A model generated the notes under the pieces. The model did no database searches. It was not told the DNA's origin and saw only the letters and a list, made by a program, of their open reading frames with translations. A stretch of 64,000 nt of DNA from G965276675 sp965276675. Its GTDB lineage: Bacteria; Acidobacteriota; Terriglobia; Terriglobales; Acidobacteriaceae. Positions 33,854 to 41,970 of the stretch are shown in pieces (the first letter of the stretch is position 1; each line of letters begins with the position of its first letter). The position numbers and the translations under genes are program-made. The stretch covers positions 1,674,001 through 1,738,000 of the forward strand of contig OZ255624.1 in assembly GCA_965276675.1 (NCBI GenBank), written 5' to 3'.

Positions 33854-36800
33854 ATGAGAACTTCGCCAGTTGTCCTCTTGATAGTTTTGCTAGCCACTTG
33901 GATTTTTCCGATCCACGCCTGGGCGCAAGCCGACCGCGGAGCCATTAAAGGGGAAACCCAGGACACGTCGAAGGCAAGCGTAGCAGGGGTTCAGCTCACG
34001 TTGAAGAACGAAGCTACCGGCGTAGTCCTGACCGGAGCATCGGATTCTTCCGGCCAGTTCAGCTTCCTCAATCTTTCCGCTGGCGTCTATACACTCAATG
34101 CCGAAGCGAAGGGATTCAGCAAAGCGGTACAGGATCACATTCCGATCGGCGTAGGGAGTACGGTTCCAATTACGGTCACTCTGCAGCCAGGCGAGGTGCA
34201 GCAGACGGTTACTGTCTCGGGAAATGCCGCCACCATCGATACACAAACTTCCGACATCGGTACGACCATTACTCCAGACGAGATTAAGAACTTACCCCTC
34301 TCGTTGAGCGGAGACTCGCGCAACCCGGAGAATTTCGTTCTCCTAACGCCGGGGGTAAACGGTTCAACGCCCGGCGCTACGCCGGATTACCGTCTGCACA
34401 TCAGTGGCTCGGTCAGCGATGCCAATGAGGTCTACATCGATGGCGTTCCAGTTTTGAACACCAACTTGTCGGGCAATATCGGGAACAACCACCCTCCGGT
34501 CGACGCAATCGGCCAGTTCAAGCTCATCAACAACAATCAAACCGCGCAGTATGGGCTTTCGAGCGGCATCGTGTCATTTGCCTTCAAGTCGGGCACCAAC
34601 GACTTTCATGGAAGTCTGTTCGAGTTCCTGCAGAACGACGCCCTCAATGCGGCTGGGTTCGTAACCGACCGGCTGGGCAGAAAGAAGGCCGGGCTCAAGC
34701 AGAATGAATACGGCGGCACTATTGGCGGGCCGGTATGGATCCCCAAGCTTTACAACGGTCGCAATAAAACCTTCTTCTTCGTCGATTACACCGGGTTTAC
34801 GTACCGCCCCAGCGCCAACAATGCCACGCTGACAACGATTCCGAATGCATTCCGCGTGGGCGATTTCTCTCAGGCGCTGGGCGCGCAGTTGTTGGACCCG
34901 AAAACAAATCAACCGGTCTTCGATCCCGCGGGGCGTCCAGTCTACACTGGCGAGATTTACAACCCATTTTCCGCGCACACCGTCGTTGGTCCGGATGGCA
35001 AGAGCTATCAGGTCCGTGATCCCTTTCCCGGCAACATCATCCCTAGCGGTTTTCCCGGCCTCAGCGCAGTTTCGCAGAATATCCTGAAGAGCTTTCCCAT
35101 GGCGGATAACAGCGCCCTTAACAACAATTTCTTCCGTGTTCAACACTCGTCGATTGACGAGCACCGGCTGGTGGTCAAGATCGACGAACACATCTCCGAA
35201 AAACATTCGTTGTCCGGCAGTGTATTTACCGGGGGCTATACCAATACCAACAACGGCACTTTGAATGAGCTTGATGCGGCGACGAGCACCGCGCCGACCA
35301 CGCAGATACGCCTCACGTACAATTACACGCATTCGCCGACCCTGCTGAACAACCTCAATATCGGGTTTCTCCGCGATACGAGCTTTAGCGGACCATCGCA
35401 GCCAGGACCGGGTTTAGCGGCATTAGGTTTAACGGGGCTGCCGCCTCTCGCGAAAGGCAGTTCTTATCCGGGAATTGGGATTGGCACTGTTCAAAACGGC
35501 ATCGGTGGCTTGGGTGCACCGACAGTTGCCGAGAACCGCTACTTCGTCAATGATAACCTGACGCTGATTCGTGGCTCGCACTCGTTGACCGTCGGCGGCG
35601 AGTTGCGGCGGCTCCAGCGCAACGAGGGCGGGGCGCCCGTTGGCAGTTTCACATTTGAACCGACACAAACTGGCCTCAATGGGACGGGATTTGCAAATGG
35701 CCAGGCGGTCACTATCCCGGTTGGCACGGGGGCTCCGGCAGCCAGCTTCCTTTTTGGTGGCATGGATTTCTCCCGCTTTGACTATCCGACCGAATCAGCA
35801 TTCCGCTGGTGGCAAACAGGCCTCTTTGTTCAAGACGACTGGAGAGCCACACCTGACCTGACGCTCAATCTTGGGCTGCGCTGGGATCTGCAGATACCCA
35901 GGACGGACGCGCATGGAAATGCCTCCACCATGGTCCCAACCCTGCCCAACCCTGCTGCGGGCGGACTGCCTGGAGCCTTTACCTACTATGGCAATGGTCC
36001 AGGCCGCAACGGAAGGCCGCGTATAGGCAACATCGACTATCTTGGATTCCAGCCCAGGATCGGCTTCGCGTACTCGCCCGGCCCGGAGCATAAGACAGCG
36101 ATCCGAGGAGGGTTTGCGATCACTCGCCCGCTCGGTAACGACAATCTGGAGAACGGTATCGGCAGCGGCGAATACGCGATCGGCTTTTCCGGCCTGGCTA
36201 CGGTCAACCGGCCTCAGGACTACGTAGGTTCTCCCGCCTTTTACTGGGATAACCCTTACCCGGCAAGCGCGATCAGTCCCCCCAACTCGAACCTCAGTCC
36301 GGGAGCTCTTGTCGGCAACGACAATCCGCCTTTGATTTATCCTAAGTCGGGCACACCTCCGACCCAGTTGTACTGGACGGCCCAGATACAGGAGCAACTT
36401 TCGAATAGCATGGTGCTGAATCTCGGCTATGTGGGGATGCACACGTATCATCTGGGCATATGGTCGAAGCCGAACGAGGTAAACCCCACCGTCGCTCAAC
36501 AGAAATATAGCGGGGCTGCGGCGGCTGCCGGACTGCCTCTGAACCAGTTCCTGGCTTTGCCGGTCACGGACGGAAGGGTAGCGGCCGCTGGTATCTTGCC
36601 ACCGTGGCCTGGTTTTGTGTCGACATTTGGGCCGGGAGCCACGGCTAGCCAGGCCCTGCGGCCATTTCCGCAATACGGCGATGTTGATAATCCCCTGAAT
36701 CCCATCGGGAGCGTGTCCTATCATGGACTGCAAACGAGCTTGCAGAAGCGCTTCTCTCAAGGACTGACGTTTCTGCTCTCCTACTCGTTCTCAAAGACCA

Positions 36801-37582
36801 TCGGAAACGTCGATTCTAATAACGGCCCCTTTTCCGGAGCGGAAAACGCACAATACTCGGGCTCCTTTGCTCAGGATTACTACAATCCAAGGGGAGAGCG
36901 TTCCGTTACCAGTTCGGATATTCCCCACGTGGTATCGCTCAGCTATACCTACGAGCTTCCGGTGGGTCCGGGCAAGCCGTTTCTCAACCATAGAGGCGCT
37001 GTCGGCACGTTGGTAGGAGGGTGGTCAGTCTCCGGCATCCAGCAATACCAGAGTGGCCGGCCAATCCATATCGAGTACGACGCCTTTGGGGCCTCGAACC
37101 CCTATTTCGCAGCTGGCGATGGTTTCAGCTTCCGTCCTAATATCGTTCCCAACCAGCCGTTCAAGAACCCCGCTTACCGGCGGAGCTGTTCCGGTCCGGT
37201 GCAGGTGGCCGCGGGGCGCAATCCGTGCCAGTTCTATATCAATCCGGCGGCGTTTTCACTTCCAGCGCCAGGCGAGTTTGGCAATGCTCCCAACCTGATT
37301 TCGGCTCTGCGCCTGCCCGCCTACATCAATGAAGATCTATCCCTTTCCAAGCGAACGACCATCTTTGAGAATTTGAACCTGCAGTTCCAGGCCAATTTCT
37401 TTAACGCTCTCAACCGGACGATCTTCTCGCCAGGCGGCAATGCTCAGACATTCATTATCAATAACGCTCCGCCTGATTTGAGTACCGCTTCCCTGGCCAA
37501 CTCGAATACTGTCTTTGGCATTATGGCCGCCCAGCAGAATCAAGCCAGAATTATCCAGTTCGGCTTAAGGCTGGAGTTTTGA
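33854..37582 (+). CDS. Oar-like TonB-dependent receptor with carboxypeptidase-regulatory domain
   Basis: A 1242-residue outer-membrane transporter. A signal peptide (cleavage near HAWAQA) is followed by a carboxypeptidase-regulatory domain (about 30-110, RGAIKGETQDTSKASVAGV), a plug domain (about 115-260 with VTVSGNAATIDTQT and YIDGVPV), and a large 22-strand barrel ending with RLEF. It imports a ligand too large for porins using energy from TonB-ExbBD. Starting at 33854 gives the signal peptide directly with AGGAAGG upstream; the in-frame ATG at 33809 would lie before the operator. No SusD-like gene is adjacent. It is the first gene of the sugar operon, so the ligand is probably the glycan the operon breaks down. 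Confidence 0.92.
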   Translation: MRTSPVVLLIVLLATWIFPIHAWAQADRGAIKGETQDTSKASVAGVQLTLKNEATGVVLTGASDSSGQFSFLNLSAGVYTLNAEAKGFSKAVQDHIPIGVGSTVPITVTLQPGEVQQTVTVSGNAATIDTQTSDIGTTITPDEIKNLPLSLSGDSRNPENFVLLTPGVNGSTPGATPDYRLHISGSVSDANEVYIDGVPVLNTNLSGNIGNNHPPVDAIGQFKLINNNQTAQYGLSSGIVSFAFKSGTNDFHGSLFEFLQNDALNAAGFVTDRLGRKKAGLKQNEYGGTIGGPVWIPKLYNGRNKTFFFVDYTGFTYRPSANNATLTTIPNAFRVGDFSQALGAQLLDPKTNQPVFDPAGRPVYTGEIYNPFSAHTVVGPDGKSYQVRDPFPGNIIPSGFPGLSAVSQNILKSFPMADNSALNNNFFRVQHSSIDEHRLVVKIDEHISEKHSLSGSVFTGGYTNTNNGTLNELDAATSTAPTTQIRLTYNYTHSPTLLNNLNIGFLRDTSFSGPSQPGPGLAALGLTGLPPLAKGSSYPGIGIGTVQNGIGGLGAPTVAENRYFVNDNLTLIRGSHSLTVGGELRRLQRNEGGAPVGSFTFEPTQTGLNGTGFANGQAVTIPVGTGAPAASFLFGGMDFSRFDYPTESAFRWWQTGLFVQDDWRATPDLTLNLGLRWDLQIPRTDAHGNASTMVPTLPNPAAGGLPGAFTYYGNGPGRNGRPRIGNIDYLGFQPRIGFAYSPGPEHKTAIRGGFAITRPLGNDNLENGIGSGEYAIGFSGLATVNRPQDYVGSPAFYWDNPYPASAISPPNSNLSPGALVGNDNPPLIYPKSGTPPTQLYWTAQIQEQLSNSMVLNLGYVGMHTYHLGIWSKPNEVNPTVAQQKYSGAAAAAGLPLNQFLALPVTDGRVAAAGILPPWPGFVSTFGPGATASQALRPFPQYGDVDNPLNPIGSVSYHGLQTSLQKRFSQGLTFLLSYSFSKTIGNVDSNNGPFSGAENAQYSGSFAQDYYNPRGERSVTSSDIPHVVSLSYTYELPVGPGKPFLNHRGAVGTLVGGWSVSGIQQYQSGRPIHIEYDAFGASNPYFAAGDGFSFRPNIVPNQPFKNPAYRRSCSGPVQVAAGRNPCQFYINPAAFSLPAPGEFGNAPNLISALRLPAYINEDLSLSKRTTIFENLNLQFQANFFNALNRTIFSPGGNAQTFIINNAPPDLSTASLANSNTVFGIMAAQQNQARIIQFGLRLEF

Positions 37583-37586
37583 GCAG

Positions 37587-39035
37587 ATGGCCATGCTCGT
37601 CAAGCTACTGGTTTTCGCGAGCATGGCCATGCCCTTGTATGCGCAGACAATAACTGACCAGGTTGCCACGCACTTCCAGGCAGCGAAGGATGCCGAAAAG
37701 CGGAACGATTTTCCGGCGGCCGTTCACCAATATGAGTACCTGGCGAGCGTGCTCCCTCGAAATGCCGAGATGCAGAGCAACTTGGGAGTTGCTTTGTATT
37801 TCGACCATGAGATGAAACGTGCGATCGCGGTATTTCAGAGAGCGATCGCGCTCAACCCGAACCTGCTAGCACCTCACTTGTTTTCCGGACTGGCGTGGTA
37901 TCAGCTCTCAAATCCCGATTCAGCCGTGCCGGAGTTGGAAAAGGCAGTTCACATCCATGCTTCGGACGTGGTTGCGCACACGTGGTTGGGCTATGCATAT
38001 GTTGCCCAATTTCGTTATGAGGCTGCAGTGAAAGAGTTTCAAGCTGCTTGCGATCTTGAGTCTGACAATGTCGATGCCTGGTATGCACTTGGTCAGTCAT
38101 ACCTGCAGATTGGGAAGGATGCAACACTGGAACTGCTCGCCATTGCGCCGGATGGAGGACGTGTATGGCAACTCGCCGGTGAGCAATTTCAGTTGAGAGG
38201 AGAGCGTGAAAAAGCCCTTGACGTATTTAAAAGGGCGAGCGAGCGCCGTCCGGACATTCCGGAACTGCGCGCACATGTAGTTGAGATGGGCGGAACGGTC
38301 GCAGCCGCTTCTGGTATGCAGCATGGCGGGAACGATCAAGAAGACGATTTTTACCACCAAGCGCATGACGCAGAGGAGAAATCGCGTGCAGCTTTCGAGC
38401 GCGTGGTTCAGATTGCCCCAGAATCATATCGATCTCATCAGATCATGGCGGATGCCCTTGTTGCAGAGCGACGGCCTGACGAGGCGATCCATGAGTACCG
38501 GGCTGTTTTGAATTTGAAGCCGGACCTTCCAGGAATTCACGAGGCGATTGGAAATATTCTGGTCCGAAGCGAGAAGTTGGCCGAGGCGTTGAAGGAATTC
38601 GAGGCGGAACTTGAGATTCAGCCCCGTTCCGCGACTGCGCACATGAATGCAGGACGTGTCTTGCTGCTGATGGGTGATGATGCCCGTGCCGGGACGATGT
38701 TGAGCAGCGCGCTTCAACTGGATCGGCCGCCTCTGGAGACTTATGTTCTGCTTGGGCAGCTCGATCTGAGGCGCAATGATTTCCGGTCTGCCATCAGTGT
38801 GTTGAAGCGTTATACGTCAGCGATAAAAGGCAATTCTAATGCTTATTATCTGCTCGCAAGAGCGTATCGGGGTGCGGGCGACAAGGAGCAGATGAATAGC
38901 GCGCTCGATTCCTATAAGAAGGTTTCTCAGGATGCTAAGGAGCGGAATCTCGCGCAAAAAGAGTTAGAGGTTCTTAGCGGAAAAGACCAGGCACCCGGGG
39001 AAACAACGTCTTTAAAGAGCAATGCAGAACCCTGA
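37587..39035 (+). CDS. Secreted TPR-repeat protein
   Basis: A 482-residue protein with a short signal peptide (LVKLLVFASMAMPLYAQ) and an almost continuous array of tetratricopeptide repeats (A-x-x-L-x-x-A-L-x-x-x-P patterns such as NLGVALYFDHEMKRAIAVFQ and VWQLAGEQFQLRGEREKAL). It lies four bases after the receptor stop and must be cotranslated with it. Oar-like receptors of acidobacteria lack SusD, and a periplasmic or outer-membrane-associated TPR protein at this place may aid ligand handling or receptor assembly; this is inference. A 13-bp perfect inverted repeat (37587-37599 with 37618-37630) starts at its first codon. Confidence 0.85.
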   Translation: MAMLVKLLVFASMAMPLYAQTITDQVATHFQAAKDAEKRNDFPAAVHQYEYLASVLPRNAEMQSNLGVALYFDHEMKRAIAVFQRAIALNPNLLAPHLFSGLAWYQLSNPDSAVPELEKAVHIHASDVVAHTWLGYAYVAQFRYEAAVKEFQAACDLESDNVDAWYALGQSYLQIGKDATLELLAIAPDGGRVWQLAGEQFQLRGEREKALDVFKRASERRPDIPELRAHVVEMGGTVAAASGMQHGGNDQEDDFYHQAHDAEEKSRAAFERVVQIAPESYRSHQIMADALVAERRPDEAIHEYRAVLNLKPDLPGIHEAIGNILVRSEKLAEALKEFEAELEIQPRSATAHMNAGRVLLLMGDDARAGTMLSSALQLDRPPLETYVLLGQLDLRRNDFRSAISVLKRYTSAIKGNSNAYYLLARAYRGAGDKEQMNSALDSYKKVSQDAKERNLAQKELEVLSGKDQAPGETTSLKSNAEP

Positions 39036-39080
39036 ACACAGTACCGAGATCCACAGTCCTGAGTAGCATTAATTCAAAAA

Positions 39081-39094
39081 TACAACATCGAAAT
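39081..39094 (+). promoter_or_regulatory. Shared motif TACAACATCGAAAT upstream of the GH31 gene
   Basis: The 14 bases recur as TACAACACCGAAAC at 41930-41943 before the isomerase gene, with two pyrimidine changes. They sit 33 and 41 bases before the respective start codons and both are followed by an A/T-rich run and a purine-rich ribosome site. It may be an internal promoter element, a regulator site or an mRNA processing signal. Confidence 0.45.
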
Positions 39095-39113
39095 AATAAT
39101 AAGAGGGCTGTCG

Positions 39114-41789
39114 ATGTCAGGTGTCCATGAGAACGAGCCAATTAGTAGATTGGCTCGCATTACGAGCGAGGATCTTCATCAATCAGTAAATGAGGAGTGC
39201 AGTCTGGCGGCACTATTCCGTGTCCGGAGAGCCTGGTTTATGGCTGCGTGCTGGGTGCTTGCATCGGCCTTTTGTACTTTAAACCTTGCCGCCCAAAGCC
39301 AGCCGTTTTCATCCAGCCCAGAGTATCAGTCGCTGCTCGACGAACTGCATCACAAGCCGATTCGCCCGAGTCACATGGGCGCAGGCACACTCCTCGAAAC
39401 AGCTTCTCCGCCCGTGCACCTCAAAGTCGATGACGCCATGGCGAAGCTGCATATGAAGACTGACATCTGGCGCCTCGAGATTGCGAAGGATCGCTGGGGA
39501 ATGGCGCTGACGAACAAACAGACAGGTCTTACATGGCAGTTAACCGGCCAAGATTCGGGGCCGGGAGGCATTACATGGACGCAAGGCGCCGGCGCAAAAA
39601 AGGTGGCCACGCTCCGGCTCGCTAAAATCCAACATGTCGAAAGACAGGGAAACAGCTGGCAGATGCAGGTCAAGATCGAGGGTTCAACGGAAACGGTGGG
39701 GCTGGAGCTTACCGCCATATCTCCGACCGTGATCCGCTTTTCCATTCAAGCGCCGCAACTTGGCGACAATGCCCGGTTGAGGCTGAACTTCACCGGCGCG
39801 GGACCTTTCTTCGGATTAGGCGAAAGGTTTGCCCAGGCGAAGCTCGATGGACTGAAGACAACGCTGCGTCCGGAGGATTTGTTAGGTCAGCCGGGGCATA
39901 ATTGGACATATATTCCTGTACCGCTCCTCTACACTCCTCACGGCCTGGGGCTTTACCTGGATACTGGAGAGATAAGCACCTTTGATTTAAGCGAAGCTGA
40001 GCAGCAACGGTTCTCGATCCAGCTCGATCATGCCTCTGTCGATTGCTATTTCTTCGTAGGCGCTGGGCCGAAGGAAACTCTTGAGGATTACACGCTATTA
40101 ACGGGGCGCTCGCCTGTCCCGCCGCCATGGGCGTTTGGAGTTTGGATCTGCGCCTATCAAGGTCCGGACAAGGTGCTTGAAGATGCGCGCAGACTGAGGC
40201 AGAACGGGATTCCCGCCAGTGCGATATGGACTTTCGATGTCATGGGTCAAGGTGACATCATGGGTTGGCCACTGTGGTGGACCGGCTATTATCCTGATCC
40301 ACGAAAGTTGACGGACCAACTTCACAGCATGGGCTTCAAAGCCTTGACTTATGTTCATCCCTACATACGATCGGTCCTCAATCCCTATAATCTTCCTAAT
40401 CCTTCTTTTGAAGAAGGCAAGCGGAACGGGCTCTTTGTTCTCGATTCAGCTGGTAAGCCGGCGGGGCCTACGTGGGAGCCTTATGTTGATGGCAACATCG
40501 ACTTCACAAATCCCAAGGACGTGGATTGGTGGGAGAAGAAGATCCAACAAATTCTGGTTGACTATAACTTCGATGGCTGGATGGGAGATTATGGCGAGTA
40601 TGTGAACGATACGGACCATTTCGCGGCCGGCAATAAAGGGCGTGAGATGGCGAATCTTTACCCGCTCTTTTATCACAAAATCACCTATGAAATTTCTCGA
40701 AAGGCTAAACCGGACGTCGTGGGATTCGTCCGGTCCGGTTATGCTGGCTCACAGGGCTATACTCGTGTGGTCTGGGGAGGCGATCAATTTCCGAATTGGA
40801 CTCAGGATTACGGGCTTCCCTCTGTCGTACATGCTGGTATCACAGCGGGCTTATCCGGCTTTGGCGTCTGGGGACCCGATACTGCCGGCAACGGTCATTC
40901 TAAGGAACTCTGGATTCGCTGGACAGAATTTGGGGCCCTCACGCCGATCATGCGCAACCATTTGTGGGACAAACCGGAAGACGCCGTGAATCTCTGGTAC
41001 GACTCGCAAACGATCGACACCTTCCGGCGCTACGCCAAACTCCACGTCTCGCTTTTTCCGTATTTCTATACATATGCCCATGAGGCAGCAGCGACCGGGT
41101 TGCCGATTATCCGACACCCTTTCTTGGAGTTCCCGAACGATGCGAAAACGTATGACGCCGAAGGGGAGTACCTGTTGGGAGAGAAGATCCTGGTCGCGCC
41201 GGTACTTGAGCCAGGAGCTTCTAGCCGCTCGCTCTATCTTCCAAAGGGCTCATGGGTGGATTATTGGACCGGACAGATGATGGAAGGTGAACGCCAAGTA
41301 ACCCTGCCTGCGCCGCTTGAGCACATTCCAATGCTGGTGCGGTCAGGCAGCATTCTTCCCTTTATCAGCCCCGAAACCGAAACGCTGGCTCAGGACCTTA
41401 CGGGACATAGAGTAAACGAAATGGCGGGATTCTCCTTGTCGAGCACTAAATACCGCACGCTTACAAACGACCTGACCTGGCGAGTCTTCCCAGCTTCAGT
41501 CCCCACTCAGGATAGCTTCACGCTTTATGACGGCACCGTGGCTTTGGTTCATCAAGACAAGTTTCGTATTAACGTGCGTGTGGAACACTCTCCACTCGTT
41601 CGCCAGTACGAACTGACTCTGCCGATCGCCGGCCGGCCCCGGGAAGTCACGCTAGCCGGCGAAGCGGTCGGTGAGATTGATGACGCAGGTCGTCGAGTTC
41701 GCAAAACCGGTTGGTGGCTCAGTAAAGAGGATGGCACTCTGCATGTGTCGCTTTTGAAAGACAACTTTGAAGTAAATGTCGCAAGATAA
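39114..41789 (+). CDS. GH31 family glycoside hydrolase, exported
   Basis: An 891-residue alpha-glycosidase of family GH31 (retaining). The N-terminus is long; a hydrophobic segment at 41-60 ending LNLAAQS is the export signal, and an in-frame ATG at 39240 may be the true start. A beta-sandwich (about 110-330) precedes the TIM barrel. The catalytic nucleophile is Asp492 in GWMGDYGEYV and the acid/base Asp557 in WGGDQF. The barrel continues with GFGVWGPDTAGN and a C-terminal beta domain. The motif class resembles sulfoquinovosidases, but the arginine-containing sulfonate site (W-x-QDW-x-G-x-R) is absent: the matching segment reads TFDVMGQGDIMGWP. The substrate is therefore unknown; alpha-glucoside or alpha-xyloside are possible. 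Confidence 0.88.
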   Translation: MSGVHENEPISRLARITSEDLHQSVNEECSLAALFRVRRAWFMAACWVLASAFCTLNLAAQSQPFSSSPEYQSLLDELHHKPIRPSHMGAGTLLETASPPVHLKVDDAMAKLHMKTDIWRLEIAKDRWGMALTNKQTGLTWQLTGQDSGPGGITWTQGAGAKKVATLRLAKIQHVERQGNSWQMQVKIEGSTETVGLELTAISPTVIRFSIQAPQLGDNARLRLNFTGAGPFFGLGERFAQAKLDGLKTTLRPEDLLGQPGHNWTYIPVPLLYTPHGLGLYLDTGEISTFDLSEAEQQRFSIQLDHASVDCYFFVGAGPKETLEDYTLLTGRSPVPPPWAFGVWICAYQGPDKVLEDARRLRQNGIPASAIWTFDVMGQGDIMGWPLWWTGYYPDPRKLTDQLHSMGFKALTYVHPYIRSVLNPYNLPNPSFEEGKRNGLFVLDSAGKPAGPTWEPYVDGNIDFTNPKDVDWWEKKIQQILVDYNFDGWMGDYGEYVNDTDHFAAGNKGREMANLYPLFYHKITYEISRKAKPDVVGFVRSGYAGSQGYTRVVWGGDQFPNWTQDYGLPSVVHAGITAGLSGFGVWGPDTAGNGHSKELWIRWTEFGALTPIMRNHLWDKPEDAVNLWYDSQTIDTFRRYAKLHVSLFPYFYTYAHEAAATGLPIIRHPFLEFPNDAKTYDAEGEYLLGEKILVAPVLEPGASSRSLYLPKGSWVDYWTGQMMEGERQVTLPAPLEHIPMLVRSGSILPFISPETETLAQDLTGHRVNEMAGFSLSSTKYRTLTNDLTWRVFPASVPTQDSFTLYDGTVALVHQDKFRINVRVEHSPLVRQYELTLPIAGRPREVTLAGEAVGEIDDAGRRVRKTGWWLSKEDGTLHVSLLKDNFEVNVAR

Positions 41790-41929
41790 ACCTAACGGCT
41801 GAATCGACGTGTTCGAGTGCACAGCTCTCTAATATTGAGGAATCATGATACAGATGCGCCCAGATTAATTAACAAAAGAGCAGAGAATAGGTATCGGTTC
41901 TCAACATTTTGAAGGCCGCAACTGAAATG

Positions 41930-41943
41930 TACAACACCGAAAC
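41930..41943 (+). promoter_or_regulatory. Shared motif TACAACACCGAAAC upstream of the isomerase gene
   Basis: Counterpart of the motif at 39081-39094. The 181-bp gap before this gene is the longest inside the operon and ends in AGAGGA about nine bases before the ATG at 41971. Confidence 0.45.
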
Positions 41944-41970
41944 GTATAAAGGGTGAGAGGACTTGCTTGT

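Noticed and set aside
39114..41789. Sulfoquinovosidase call for the GH31 enzyme
   Set aside because: The nucleophile loop is similar, but the arginine-containing sulfonate-binding motif is missing.
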